A stretch of 64,000 bases of DNA from Cytidiella melzeri (GCA_022592445.1 JABYQR010000128.1:48040-112039), one strand, 5' to 3'. Positions 24,645 through 36,357 are shown, numbered from the stretch's first letter. Program-made: numbers and translations. Notes: generated from the sequence alone by a model not told the origin.

Positions 24645-24859
24645 CGTGCGCAAGCACATCAGTGTGCGGACGCGAGAAGCAGATTTCCCCCATAGATGAG
24701 CGGCGCGTGTCTCGTAATATTTTATGGTCAGGTTATAGAAGAGGTCGATCACCCATTTACTACACGGGTGAAATGCCTGCGAGCAAGTAACCCCACGCAG
24801 TGTCTTGCTCGTACTGTGAGATCACCGTATCCAATGGTTGCTGTCTAGATACACTCGAC
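24645..24859. other. Short convergent intergenic region
   Basis: Holds the 3' ends of the desaturase (plus) and RAD1 (minus). No distinct terminator motif stands out. Confidence 0.4.
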
Positions 24860-27800
24860 TCATTTTTGTCGCTCTCCCTTGTGGATAAAGTCCCAACAAC
24901 TCCTCCCAGGCTCAACGCCCAGAATCTCTTGCATCTGGGTTAAACTCAACTCGCAAAACTCCCTTACACTGCCAACTTTGCTCGTCACATGCTTGACGTT
25001 CTTCCCGGTCACACCCGGCAAGGCTCTCAGCAATTCCTCAGCGGTTGCGTTTATACCAGCGCCAGCTTCGGAATCATCCTCCGCACCTGTTGTTATAGCC
25101 TTCATAGGATCTGGTTCAGGGTTGTTCGTTTTCAGGTCGTTAAAGATATCTGCAGTGGCGTATGGGGACGAAGACCAGATGATGCGTACACGAGGGAAGG
25201 TGAGGGTGAGTAGGACAAGCTTTGACTGGATGTTGGGAGAGGCGACGGCGGGCTCGTTTGCATTTGGCTGCTTGTTTTTCTTGGCGGGATACTTGGCGGT
25301 CGCTTTCACGTACGACTTTGTATCTGCGATGCTTTCTAGTGAGAATGATTTGTGTTCTTCCCATTCGATGAGCAAAATCGGATGCTTGTAATGGGCGGAC
25401 ATGAGTTCGCACTGAGTATATCTAGATAAATGTTAGTTTAGTGACTGCACGCACGAAACTTGCGCAAGTGGCTTACAATCGCCCGCTATTGAAACTTGAA
25501 ATCAGATCAGGTATGCTCTTCCGCTCGACACAATAATTCGGAGTAAGGATGTAATCTCCCACTGTCAGAGTGGCTGGGATGACGAGTAAGTCTGACGCGT
25601 GAAGAAGTGACGGGAGGGAGGAGCGGAATTCTCGCATGTCGACAATAACCTGAACGGAATGCATCAACTAAATCTATGGTCGCAAAATGAACACAGATGA
25701 CTTGCCCTAGAAGGCTCGGCGTTGATCTCTTTTCTCCCTCCAGCGAGGCGCGAGCTGATGGTTTTGATGATCGCATCCCCGGTGCTCCCTGGATGACGTT
25801 CGTCCAAGATAGGCATAAGCATAGACTGTGCAACCGGTACGTCTTGAGTGTGCCAGACATCGAGCGAGGGTATTGAAACAAACTCACCCCGCGCTCTTTT
25901 ATCAAGCGTTCGAACGCATCCTTTTCACGTCTCACGCCGGCCAGGTACTTGGCCTCTTCGCAGCTTGTATTGTATATCATAAGATATACCCGTACACCAA
26001 GACCTGGGTTGCTCTTCTTATATACCTTTCGTAACAGATAAGTCTCGGGGACGAAGCTAGGCGGAGAATGGAAATTCACCTCGATACGGCGAACGAAGTC
26101 TAAGTTCGGCTCGAACATGATGATGTACCGAGGCTGCAGCTCAGATAACGTCTGGTCGTCGCTGTCGTCAGAGTATGAGCGTACAACGACAGTCTCTTCC
26201 GGAGAGACCAGCCCATAGTTATCGTTAAAGTCGTCGCCGAAGCCTATGAATGAAACATCCTCAGACACATTGACCGGGTCATCTTGCTGGGCAAAACTAG
26301 TGTAATGTAAAGATAAGAGCATGGAGGCATCACTGTTTTGCTCACAATGTTGCCAATTGGTCCACATCATCTACCTGGGCAGCAGACGTCCCAGCTCCCA
26401 CCTTCCTTGTAGGCGGAGGCACAGGTGCGCCACCTCTCATTCTCCTTCGATTAGCGGCGTGGGCCTGTCTTGCTTGGTCTTTCTTCTTCAAAGCCTCGCT
26501 CAAATCGCCATCGTCAACTCCAAGTGAAGCCGACTTTTCAGGGACTAAAGGTCCAACTCTCCCTCTGGCTTCGAGCTTTCGTTCTGTCTGTCTTCGTTGC
26601 CATCTATGGATATACCATCGTAGCTTCTTTTCCATCATGGCGCGTCCTTGGGCTCCAGGTGCCGCGTCAGGATCCATGTCGTCTAAAAACTCGCCTAGCA
26701 ACTCTGAAGTGCGGAGAGAGGACGTCATTATGAGGACTAAATCCTTCCCCGGATCACCTGCGTGCTACAAGCATGAGCGTACAGTCTTTGACGCAGAGAA
26801 CATGTTCGTACGGGATGTCAATTGTGCCTCCCTGCGTACCATTTCCTCCTCAATTTCCTGTAGGGCCGCCGCTACGAGACTCCACTTGGGAAGCTCTTCC
26901 AGAACAGGCTCCATTCCAGCAGGCAGCCATGCGGGTCGCTTTGGCTGTTTAGTCGGCACCAAAGAGGCTATTTTGCCTGTAGCGCCTTCAGCTTCTAGTA
27001 ACGCCTCCCAAGCATCATCGTCGTCTTCATCCACATCGATCACGAATGGCTCATGCATGGGTCCAGTGGCTTTGGATGTCACATAACAGCGTCGTTTGGC
27101 ATACTGAAACACAGTATTGGCAGCATCGGTAAGAAGCCATGGAGACTGGTGCTGTCGCGCTTTTCCAGAATCATTTACAGTGTTAGACTCTAGAAGACCC
27201 TCTAGGTATTGCTGAAAGGCGATCGCGTCATGCGTGAGGAGCATGCTATGTCAAATCAGTGAGAATTATTAGATGATATGACGAGTGACTACCCTAAGAG
27301 TCTTCTGAGGGTGGCTAGATCATTGACGAGCTGTTTCGTTTTTGGCCCCACCTTGTGCCACACAGGGTCTAGTTGTCTCCGTACAACAACGTCGAAGGAT
27401 CTGAAGTACGCATTCTCGACGTTTATGTCATCGAGATCGAGCTAAAAGACACCGGTCAAATACAGCGTAGATGAAGAGGACTGACACCAGACTGACCGTC
27501 GAATTTGACCGCTTCAACTCCGAGAGCGTTGTGCTCATGCATTGGACAATTGCATTATGGATTGCGGACATGTATTCTGTCATGTCAATTGTCAACTGCA
27601 GTACTGAGCGATCACGTCCGAGACATTCAGAAATCTCTTGGTGAAAGCTACATAGAGCATGTCAGGTTTGCCGAGAAGATGAAGTAGATTGTGTGCGCAC
27701 CGAGGGTATATATGCACTGTACGCAGGTGAAGTTCCTTGAGTATTGTTCGAAGGGGCGACAGACCGCTGGTGATATGCTCCGGCTGGTCTGAGAATGCCT

Positions 27801-28366
27801 TGAGGAACCCTGTCTTGTTCTTCTCACGGTACAAACGAACGATGAAAGTCTCCGAAGACGACGGAGACACCCTAGGAGGTATCAGACTAGAAGAGTACTG
27901 CTAGAACAGCTGAAGACACACCGCTCCGAGTGTAGCATTAGAATACCTGTGATCAGGTGTGTGGGGATATCCGAGACGAGCATGTCCACTGTCAAGATCT
28001 GCGACGTAACGGACACCAGTCCGCCCCTCTTGTATAAATCCTGCCTGAGACAACTGCTAGTACCGTTGTCTCGTGCATACAAAGCATAGATCTGGCATAC
28101 CTTTCCCGTTTATTCGTCTCGAACCCGACAATCCGAAGACCAGGGTTCCTACATCCCAACACACCAAGTTCCTCCCCAATAGCAGCTTCTTCTTCAGAGG
28201 ATGCATTGACAAGGATGATGAGGTTCTGTGGTGAGTCGTAGATCTGCAGTAACTTGCACACAATCCGTCTGAGTCCAAGACCCCGCGCGAGAAGCACAAA
28301 CTCGCTCGTGGACGGGTCATGTATCTTTTCTAAGATCGACTTGTGAAAGGAAAGAAGAGTTGACAT
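24860..28366 (-). CDS. RAD1: XPF/Rad1-type structure-specific DNA repair endonuclease
   Basis: Nuclease subunit that with Rad10/ERCC1 cuts DNA 5' of lesions in nucleotide excision repair and acts in crosslink repair and recombination. Domains in order from the ATG at 28366: a degenerate SF2 helicase-like N-terminus ([51 protein letters not shown]), a middle part with [19 protein letters not shown], the FVRRIEV...[16 protein letters not shown] block, the ERCC4 nuclease ([27 protein letters not shown] with the conserved ERKxxxD core), and a C-terminal double helix-hairpin-helix ([12 protein letters not shown]). Many small introns interrupt it and I did not fix every junction. For example intron 1 joins KRER to QDLYKRGGL. 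No inactivating change was seen. Confidence 0.9.
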
Positions 28367-29253
28367 GTTGATGTCCCAGCCGTACTGTGCGCTTCCTCGG
28401 ACTAGTATTTCTCAATAAGCAGAGTTTATGAGGATCGACACGACATAGTGTCAGCAAATTACAAGCACTAGAAGCTGAATCAAGCAGACTTTGAGTCGGC
28501 TGTACACGATGTTGGATCAGTACGTTGGACAATGGCACCTGTATTAGCGTCGCCTACCAGTCAAGTGATGTGGATAAGTCGCTGTGGACCTCCCACCTCG
28601 AGCGGTACTGTAAGGCTTGAACTTGAGAGTTGCAGGTCACGGTTGAACAGGTTGGTGCTTACGTTAGCGGCGGGGCTAAGATCCCATCTGGTCACATTTC
28701 GTGTGACTTCCCAAAACGCTATTTTGTTCTTGTCACGATGACTTCCAATGTTAGCTAGGGAAAGCGATGATGTTCCTCGAGCCTGAGATGATCAGACACA
28801 CATAGAAGTTGTGCTTTAAGGGAGCATTCATAATTGTTGTATCAAAAGTGCAAAAAATCCGGTGGAGCAGTCAGTTTCCACAGTCTCGCTTTGGAGGAAA
28901 GAGCAATATGTCGGAGTCCTCAGGTCTACCGTCGAGAACCTACAGAGATTTAAATGTCGGCGATGGGCTTGCATATGATGTTTAAAATTATCATTGAGAC
29001 CATTTGAGCGGATACGCCCAACTGCCTGATAGGGCAGTGACCATTTAGGCAATGACCAATGGATCGGACATTGAAACGTGGTGGTCTCGCTCTTCCCCTT
29101 AGCCATCCCGCTTTCCGCACTCACACCCACACCCCATTCCCGCATTTGTTCCTAAGACAGAGGCATCGCTGTCAAGGGTTTGCGCCACACACAAAAGTTT
29201 CTTTTGTTCTATTGTATTCGCAGCCTGAGATGTGTTTGACCACCGGCCACACC
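28367..29253. other. Divergent intergenic region between RAD1 and an unknown gene
   Basis: A minus frame continues upstream of the RAD1 ATG to 28538 but lacks family resemblance, so it is treated as 5' flank. No other coding signal. Confidence 0.35.
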
Positions 29254-30863
29254 ATGGTCAAACGTCGAACTCATGCCTCTGACAATCAAATCACACAAAG
29301 GAATCTCGTTGATCGTTCCCTTCGATTCAATATGGTCACGTACGTGGCGGACGCCGTCGAGGGTGGAGAATGGCGGAATCTGCGTCCTGAGGTCGCCAAC
29401 GATGTCGACGATTGTGACTTCGAATCCGAGGACGAAGAGGACGAAGCTTGTGCGGAGAACACTAAGATCAATACCGCGCCTCGTCGGAGACCAAAAGACT
29501 GCTACTCTGCCTTAAAGGATCGTCCGCCTCGCAACCTACGCAGTGTCCCACTTTACAACGAGAGAGAGAAAGCCTGCCCGATTCCCGCTGATGTCCTGAC
29601 AAAGTTGCGAGTAAGGGAGGCACCGCTGATGTTAGTGGGAAAGGGTCCCATGACAAAGCGATCTAGAGAAAAGACGGAGGAGGTCAACACTGGTGAGCGA
29701 ACATGCGTCTCCGGGGTCGAGTTTACTTACAGGCGTTGCATAGAACTTGGAGCGTCTGTCGAAACACCATATGAGGATTACACTGCCGACTACTACTTCC
29801 CAGATCTCGTCATGACAAAGCGATCTAGAGAAAAGACGAAGGAGGTCAACACTGGTGAGCGACCATGCGTCTCCGGGGTCGAGTTTACTTACAGGCGTTG
29901 CATAGAACTTGGAGCGTCTGTTGAAACACCATATGAGGATTACACTTCCGACTACTACTTCCCAGATCTCGTGGACGACGTTGGGAATATTTCCTACGAC
30001 CTGGATCAGATGACAACGGCCCTTCCTGCCCTCATGAGTACATCCGACGAGGAGAACGCCTCTCAGGAATCGGACGGCCCAATGACCCCACCGGATGATA
30101 AGGCTGCTGTGCTCTTCGGCGCCCCCTCGAGGCTAGGTTAGTGGTAATGTTTCTGTAGATTCGGGATAAGCTCAGCCGTTCAACAAAATCTGATCGCATG
30201 TAAACCCCAGCTGACCCAAAAAAGATCGCGCGCGCGGACTCGCAAAGCTCGATGGGTGCAAGAGAGGAGATATGCCTGGGATTGGGACTTCCGGCGGCAG
30301 TCTGTACGTGCTACTCACACTGGGTGACCACAACGTATCCTGAGTTAGAAAGCACTAGCTCGACGCAAGCCAACTCCTCGCAAAGTTGCAGTGTCGCACA
30401 TCCCGAAGCCGAGCTCGAAGAACGAGGAGAACCAACTCGGTCTGGGCCTACCTGCAGCAGTCGGTACGTGCTCCCGTTTGGTTTAGTTTCGAGTGGCAAG
30501 TACGAAGGTACTGATTTTCCGGGTCACAGCTCGCCGAAAGCCCACGGGCCGCAAGGCTGCGATATCGTTCATTCCTAAGAGCGCCACAAGTATTCCCGAG
30601 TTCGAAGTTGCTGTTACTAGACAAGAGCAGATGAACACGCTGTCCTTTGGCCTTCCAGCGACTGTCGGTAGGTGCTATCTCAATCTCCAAAGTAGACGTT
30701 GTCTTGAATCCTCGAATAGCCGTTCACCGCGACAGTACGGGTCACAAGGTCGCAAAGTCGTACAGCACTCGCGTGGTACGTCTAACTCGCGATTAGACAA
30801 GCCGGAAGACAGCCATGATGCGCTCGACGGCTTCCAAGGGGTAGTCAGTCCGGTGAGGCCTAA
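29254..30863 (+). CDS. Uncharacterised protein with internal tandem and exon duplications
   Basis: Start ATG 29254 in a good context (CACCATGG); an in-frame ATG at 29230 is possible. Exons 29254-30136, 30211-30303, 30359-30463, 30530-30667, 30736-30775, 30839-30863 give 1284 nt, 427 residues, all in phase. The first exon has an acidic patch (DFESEDEEDEA) and then a 54-residue block repeated twice almost identically (each beginning MTKRSREKT and ending DYYFPDLV). Exons 2-4 are phase 1-1 and each ends in the same motif: LGLGLPAAV, LGLGLPAAV, LSFGLPATV. Exons 3 and 4 also start alike (RRKPT-RKVAVSHIPK, RRKPTGRKAAISFIPK). No known domain. The last two short exons are least certain. Function unknown; Lys/Arg-rich repeats could suit a DNA- or chromatin-associated protein, which is a guess. 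Confidence 0.6.
29650..29973 (+). repeat. 162-bp in-frame tandem duplication
   Basis: Units 29650-29811 and 29812-29973 are nearly identical. Coding differences are few (Glu/Lys, Thr/Pro, Ala/Ser), and the junction preserves frame. Confidence 0.95.
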
Positions 30864-31162
30864 GCTGCCGAGGTGGATGTAAGACCCGCAGGACGCGCAT
30901 TGAAGCACAAATCATGCTGTTGAACGAAGCACACGGAAGAATATCAAAATTGTAGTTGCATGCTAACAATAAACAAGAGGGAGATGTACCTTTGATGTGT
31001 ATCATCTGTCGCTCTGGTTCATGCGGTTGAACTTGAATGGGCCGAGTAAAAAGATTATGGCCATGGCGTGGGCCAAAGCCGCTATATGCGATGCAAGATG
31101 ATAACACGGGGCCGAACTTCACACGTACACAGATAGAGGTTGGATTGTCACGAGATACAGTA

Positions 31163-32413
31163 TTATACAAAGTACGGCATGGTGCCCTAGACCACGTCGT
31201 GGATCAGAAAGCGATACGTACAGTGAAAGGGTGGGCACGCACCATCTTCCGATTCCGTAGCACCCCTTTATCTCTTTCGTTCTCGTCAGCGGCATTGTAT
31301 ACCGTGAACTCCCTCGATCCGTCCTCGCGTATCGTCAATATCGACGCCATGTTACCACAACGATAGCAATAGTTGGGTGCTGACCACACTGTGACGAGCT
31401 GCTCATCAAACATATACTTGTAGCCTTCTTGCACAAGCTGGTGTGCTCGTGCAATCAGGCGCAGAGAATTGACGTGATTGAATTCGCTTGTAACGCTGCC
31501 GCCAAATAGCCAGCCAGCCCCACGCGGACTTACCGCCCAGTTCTCGATATCGTCCGGGTCAGACCACATCAAGTCTGCGTCAAAAATGTTAAGAAAGGCG
31601 TCCAAAGGTGCACTCTGCGTATAGAACACACCACAAAAAGCGCCCTCGTGCGGAATTTCTTGTGCTCTTGATAGCACTCGAATCTGATCCAGTGTTCGAA
31701 TATCGGGCGACAGACCACCATGCACGCAAAGAGTTTCTCCGTCGATGATCTAGCGGCATTTAGAATGCACAAGGTTTGTAAGTTGCGATAAAACAGCTCA
31801 CAGCGGCAAGATTCATGTAGTCGAAGACGCTACAGCACGCTTTCCACACGAGGGCGCTTCCATACTTCTGCTGGCACTCGTCTGTAGCATAAATGAAGCT
31901 ACATTCGCTGCGCGTGAATGGCAACTCACCATAGAAGCCGTATACCTGCGTAATCTGCCTGCTCTCATGATTACCCCGCAGCAACGTCACTTTATCAGGA
32001 TATCTAGCAGCTGCGACTGAGATCGACACCAGCTCCAATCAAGAGTGAAACGTACCTCGCTTTTAGAGCCAGAAGAAGCGACACAGTCTCTAAACTGTAG
32101 TGCCCACGATCAACAAAGTCCCCCTGAAATGGTTTGAGCAGTTCGGCAAGGTTTACGTCTAAGAGCACCTACGTGCCATGAAAATGTAGCTCGTTTCTGG
32201 TACAGTTCCACCCTTGCGCAGAAGTTCCAGTAAGTCCCAGAATTGGCCATGAATGTCTCCGCATATTGTAACAGGACTTGACACAGGCTGGATGTTTGAT
32301 TCTTCTATGAGAATTGACCGTACTCGTTCGCACAACGTTTTCATGTCCGGCTCCGGAAGATGTTCGCATTGCATTAGCTGGTCAATCCATCTATCCAGAC
32401 TTGATATTGCCAT
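31163..32413 (-). CDS. PPG1: PP2A-like Ser/Thr protein phosphatase catalytic subunit (PPG1 type)
   Basis: Metal-dependent protein phosphatase of the PPP family. Start at 32413 ([20 protein letters not shown]). Catalytic motifs in order: [80 protein letters not shown] and [11 protein letters not shown], all intact. The C-terminus after the last intron ends MPYFV, like the PYFL/PYFV tails of PP2A relatives. Exon 1 is 32413-32177. The next exon starts at 32123 and can only join in frame (IFM/GDFVDRG) through a GC donor (GCACGT at 32176). Further introns near 32050, 31900, 31790 and 31600 interrupt the gene. Fungal PPG1 acts in glycogen, Far-complex and mitophagy regulation. PP2A or PP4 are less likely, given the N-terminus. 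Confidence 0.9.
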
Positions 32414-32948
32414 GGCTGAATGGAATTTTGTGAAGTGGAAGGTGAACGACGAATTGATGTGGGCATTGTGGGGCGACATTGCGAAGCGACAGTGGCTGCT
32501 AGCGCCCTGGCCAGACCCTAACCCTATGTCGCTTCCAACGTTGAACGTTGAACCCCAGTAAGAAATTGATATCGCAGCATGTAGCCAAAACTCTCAATAC
32601 ACTGCACGTTAGCCCTGAATTCCCATCGACGATACTTCGTGTAAATTAGTGATATCCACCCGATATCAACTCTGTATCCATTCACATTTATTTCCATGCA
32701 ATAAATATGTAATATCCATAAGCTCCCATAACTGTAATCTAGATCCGCAAGGAGCGCTCGCCGGCAGTACTCGTAAGCACGATTATATCCCGCGGCCGAC
32801 TCATCACCAATTGGCGCATCAGGAGCGTCCAAATCCAGCAGGCGTCGGCCGCTTCTGATTACATAACACTTCAGTGTATGGCAACTGAACTGGATGGCGC
32901 AGCTGAGAACAATGGCATTGCTCTCAACATTGCACAAAGACACATACA
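32414..32948. other. Spacer before broken helical-domain copy
   Basis: A minus frame (32524-32964) carries a stretch resembling real protein (DAPDAPIGDESAAGYNRAYEY) but has no family resemblance and no clear gene model. It overlaps the upstream homology of the copy at 32949. Left unassigned. Confidence 0.25.
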
Positions 32949-33250
32949 ATGTCAGAAGCACCACTGAAATCTCGGCTCGCTTGGAACAAGGTCAAGCCAG
33001 TCATTCAGGGCAATCCGGAATTGCACGCTGCCCTTAAGCAAGTGATTTTGTTGGCAGAATCTTTTGTCTTGCTCAAAGATGGCTTCAATGGCAATGATAA
33101 CATGTCCGACAACATTGTTGATTTTGCCTGCACCGTAGAGATGTGTATCACTCAGGCATGCATGGTAAACAGTGCGCAAGAGCTTTCCTTTGCATGCTGA
33201 AAGCTTGGAAAGTCTGTCAAGCTTCTTTGGCAGCGGCACTGAGACACTAA
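32949..33250 (+). pseudogene. Helical-domain gene copy 2, broken by retroelement insertions
   Basis: The frame from 32949 (MSEAPLKSRLAWNKVKP) matches copy 1 at 6407-6094 residue for residue with a few changes, and homology starts about 30 bp upstream of the ATG. It stops at 33199 (TGA after SFAC), and the nucleotide match continues to about 33235, where LTR B1 begins at 33251. The second coding block (NDYFTLTQQLPHIQRRAIY) reappears at 36293-36357, after the insertions, and is then cut by LTR A2 at 36358. Confidence 0.6.
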
Positions 33251-34730
33251 TGACACGGAGACAAGGCTCGACGTGACAAACAGGGACACGAAGTGGATGA
33301 CGACGAAGTGGTGGTGGTAGGCGTGAAGCTCAATACTCTCACCAGCTATAAACCTTATGCAGATGTCTAGCCCAGTAAAGACCAAGTTAGATTGATACTA
33401 CCCGCTATGTAGTACAAGAGGGGGTTTGCTTACCTAGCCCAGTAAAGACCAAGAGGTCGAGATGGGGGCTAGGAGCGTACATGCAGCTGCTTATATAGAC
33501 TTCAGGGACCTGCGCACAGACCATGTTAAGGGCAGGCTTTGCAAGAAGCCGTGTGAACAAAGAACAAAAGAACTACCTAAAGGAGAACAATAGCTATTGT
33601 CTAGACCTTGCCAAGAACTCTACTCGTGAGAGAATCTATCTAAAAGGAGACCAACTATTGTATTCCATTCCCACACCTGTGAGAACATCCTTCCATAAAG
33701 AGAACAATAGGGAAAGAACAAAAGGAGTCCATGTGAACGGTATCTATGACGTCAAACCTGTCGCGGAGCGACTGCTGCTATACTGCTAAACCCTAAACAA
33801 GGGCAGAGAAGAGGGGGAACGGAAGTGGAAGTGGATCTCCAACGACGACAACGAGGTCAAAGTCGATGATGAGCAGGCAAGCAGGCTCAGAGGCCGGATA
33901 CTGGCAGTGCAAATGACGAAGTTAATATTATGCTTATACTAGGTTACATGGAGTAACTCACCTGGCAGTGCAAATGACGAAGAGGTCAAGATGCAGAACC
34001 AGGGAGGGTAAGGGGTACTATATATACTGGGTCTGGGTGGTCTGTGCACCAGTTCCCACACTAGGGACTGGAGTAACTGTGGGACTGGAGTAACAATAGA
34101 ACAATAAAGAACCCGGGTAACTGTCAAGGACCTGAGTAACTGTCAAGGACCTGAGTAACTGTCAAGGACCAGGGTATGTAGAACAATAATAGGATAAAAA
34201 CAATAGAACAATAAGACCTGGGGGAATCCCTGGGGAATCCCCATCAATGGAAGAGGAACAATAGAACAATAGCCTAGGTTGATCTGGAACCGCTCCAGAC
34301 TGAGTCTAGGGTTTGGGTCTGGACTATTGATAAATAAGGCAGGATGTCACATGACCCGGGTTAGGGTTAGGTCCGGTAACACTCCTAGCCGGAAAATAAG
34401 CGCTCTAGATAGGCGCCCATGGCTGTAAACTTGTGACATTGTTGGAAAAATCCGGTCTCTGTTGGACTATCCATGTCAAAACCCTAGCTATGGGCTGAGC
34501 CATGTGGTTGTAGCCATGTGGTCTTATTTAAGCTAAGTCACATGCCAGTGTGACGTAGTAGCAAGTAACGTGACCATGTAGAGCGTCTAAGCCACATGAT
34601 ATGGGCGCTTAATAGACGCGCAAAGGAGTTTGTGCAGAGAAGGTTGCAACTGCGTTGCAGCCCGGAGTTTTATAGATAAAAACAAGAGGTAAATTGCGAA
34701 AATTAAGGGCTAGTCAGGCGATCCATGACA
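33251..34730 (-). mobile_element. LTR B1 (gypsy family B), interrupted by LTR A1
   Basis: Reads 5'-TGACACGGAG...GATCCATGACA-3' on the plus strand, the reverse complement of LTR B3 at 55006-55671. Flanked on both sides by ACTAA (33246-33250 and 34731-34735), as expected for a 5-bp target duplication of a solo LTR. About 755 bp of its own sequence remains after removing A1. A TATATA promoter box is near 33493. Right of it lies GGGGGT-rich sequence that also resembles a polypurine tract on the minus strand, so a 3' LTR of a longer minus-strand element remains possible. Confidence 0.7.
33759..34478 (-). mobile_element. Solo LTR A1 nested in LTR B1
   Basis: 720 bp, from TGTCGCGGAG to CTATCCATGTCA, the reverse of LTR A3 (60591-61244). 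Flanked by the 5-bp duplication AAACC (33754-33758 and 34479-34483). Copies of LTR B at 35,770 and 55,245 show the uninterrupted target GACGTCAAACCCTAGC, proving a solo insertion. Contains tandem TAACTGTCAAGGACCTGAG-type repeats and a TATATATA box. Confidence 0.9.
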
Positions 34731-35534
34731 ACTAACACACCCCCTGGACACGGAGGGACCAGGCACAAACACGCCAGACCTCGAGGGAGGTGATCATGTG
34801 TGTGAGTAGTAACAGGGGTGGAGTGAATATGTGATGCAAGTGGGCCCAAGAGTCCTAGGATGCACCTGAACACAAACGAGAGGTGTTACAATGCGGCAAG
34901 AGGCAACGAGTCATGACGAGATGTGGCGCGAAGCAACAAGATGTGGCTCGTAGCAACGAGATGCAACGAGATGCAGCGCGAAGCAACGAGATGTGAATGT
35001 GCAAGTGGTAAGTGGATGCCGCACTACAGCAAGGGGCAAGAGGAGGGGATTGGTTATGTAGAGAAGTGCAAGAAACGACAGTGATACAAGGCGTGAGGTA
35101 AAGAACCCAAGAGGGTAATGGTGGGAAAAGCTCGGAGGTTGAGTGAAACAATGAGAAGAGGTTGCAAGGGATAAGAAGAAAGGAGAAAACACAGTGAATC
35201 GCAGTTGCCAAGTGAAAGAGAAATGTGGCTTTAAAACGCAAGGCAGTGAAAGGAACGCAATATAAATGCAGTGGCCAAGAGAAGGTAAACAATGGCTCGA
35301 AAGAAGGACACAGTGAAAGAGGAACACAACACAGTGAAATAACGCAGTAGAATAAACACAGTGAAGAACACAAGAGGGCTCCAGAACACAACACAAATGA
35401 GATATACGCACCACAAGAAGGCTCGAGATGCAAGATGCAAGGAGCAGGCTCAAAACGAGATGCAAGTTGCAGAAAGGCTCGGGGCGCGAGATGCAAGGCT
35501 TGCAGAGGCAAACTTGTGGGGGTGAAACACGGGG
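34731..35534. repeat. 0.8-kb spacer with imperfect GCAACGAGATG repeats between inverted B LTRs
   Basis: Plus-strand motifs AGCAACGAGATG/AGATGCAA recur from about 34900 to 35000 and again in looser form to 35500. The long minus frame through it is a by-product of this repetitive composition. Purine-rich tracts abut both neighbouring LTRs. Confidence 0.45.
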
Positions 35535-36292
35535 TGTCGTGGTTGGCCCGACTAGCCCTTATTTTTCGCAATTTACCTCTTGTTTTTATCTGTAAAACTC
35601 CGGGCTGCAACGCAGTTGCAACCTTCTCTGCACAAACTCCTTTGCGCGTCTATCAAGCGCCCATATTATGTGGCTTAGACGCTCTACATGGTCACGTTAC
35701 TTGCTACTACGTCACACTGGCATGTGACTTAGCTTAAGTAAGACCACATGGCTACAACCACATGGCTCAGCCCATAGCTAGGGTTTGACGTCATAGATAC
35801 CGTTCACATGGACTCCTTTTGTTCTTTCCCTATTGTTCTCTTTATGGAAGGATGTTCTCACAGGTGTGGGAATGGAATACAATAGTTGGTCTCCTTTTAG
35901 ATAGATTCTCTCACGAGTAGAGTTCTTGGCAAGGTCTAGACAATAGCTATTGTTCTCCTTTAGGTAGTTCTTTTGTTCTTTGTTCACACGGCTTCTTGCA
36001 AAGCCTGCCCTCAACATGGTCTGTGCGCGGGTCCCTGAAGTCTATATAAGATGGTGCATGTACGCTCCTAGCCCCCCATCTCAACCTCTTGGTCTTTACT
36101 GGGCTAGGTAAGCAAACAACTCCTGTACTACATAGCTAGTAGTACCCAATACTAACTTGGTCTTTACTACGCTAGCAACTTGCATAAAGTTTGATAGCTG
36201 GTGAGAGCATTGTGCTTCAAGCCTGCCACCACCTCTTCGTTATCATCCACATCATGTCCCTATTAGTTGCGTCAAGCTTTGTGTCCGTGACA
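35535..36292 (+). mobile_element. LTR B2 (gypsy family B), inverted relative to B1
   Basis: Starts TGTCGTGGTTGG and ends TGTCCGTGACA, about 758 bp, matching B3 (55006) and the reverse of B1. Preceded by TTGTGGGGGTGAAACACGGGG, a plausible polypurine tract. The right flank resumes the helical-domain gene block. No matching 5-bp duplication is seen at its own ends. Confidence 0.7.
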
Positions 36293-36357
36293 TCAATGAC
36301 TACTTCACTCTGACACAGCAACTGCCACATATTCAGCGCCGTGCCATTTATCTGCAG

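Noticed and set aside
32515..32530. CCCTAACCCTA near the PPG1 promoter
   Set aside because: Too short for telomeric origin; chance match.
34361..34380. GGGTTAGGGTTAGG in LTR A1, resembling telomere repeats
   Set aside because: Only two units, and it is part of the LTR A family sequence (also seen, diverged, in A2 and A3). Not a telomere or interstitial telomeric array.
34855..35610. 251-codon minus frame rich in Cys, Leu and Phe
   Set aside because: It runs through the GCAACGAGATG repeat spacer and into LTR B2; composition and repetition explain the open frame, and there is no start context or domain.
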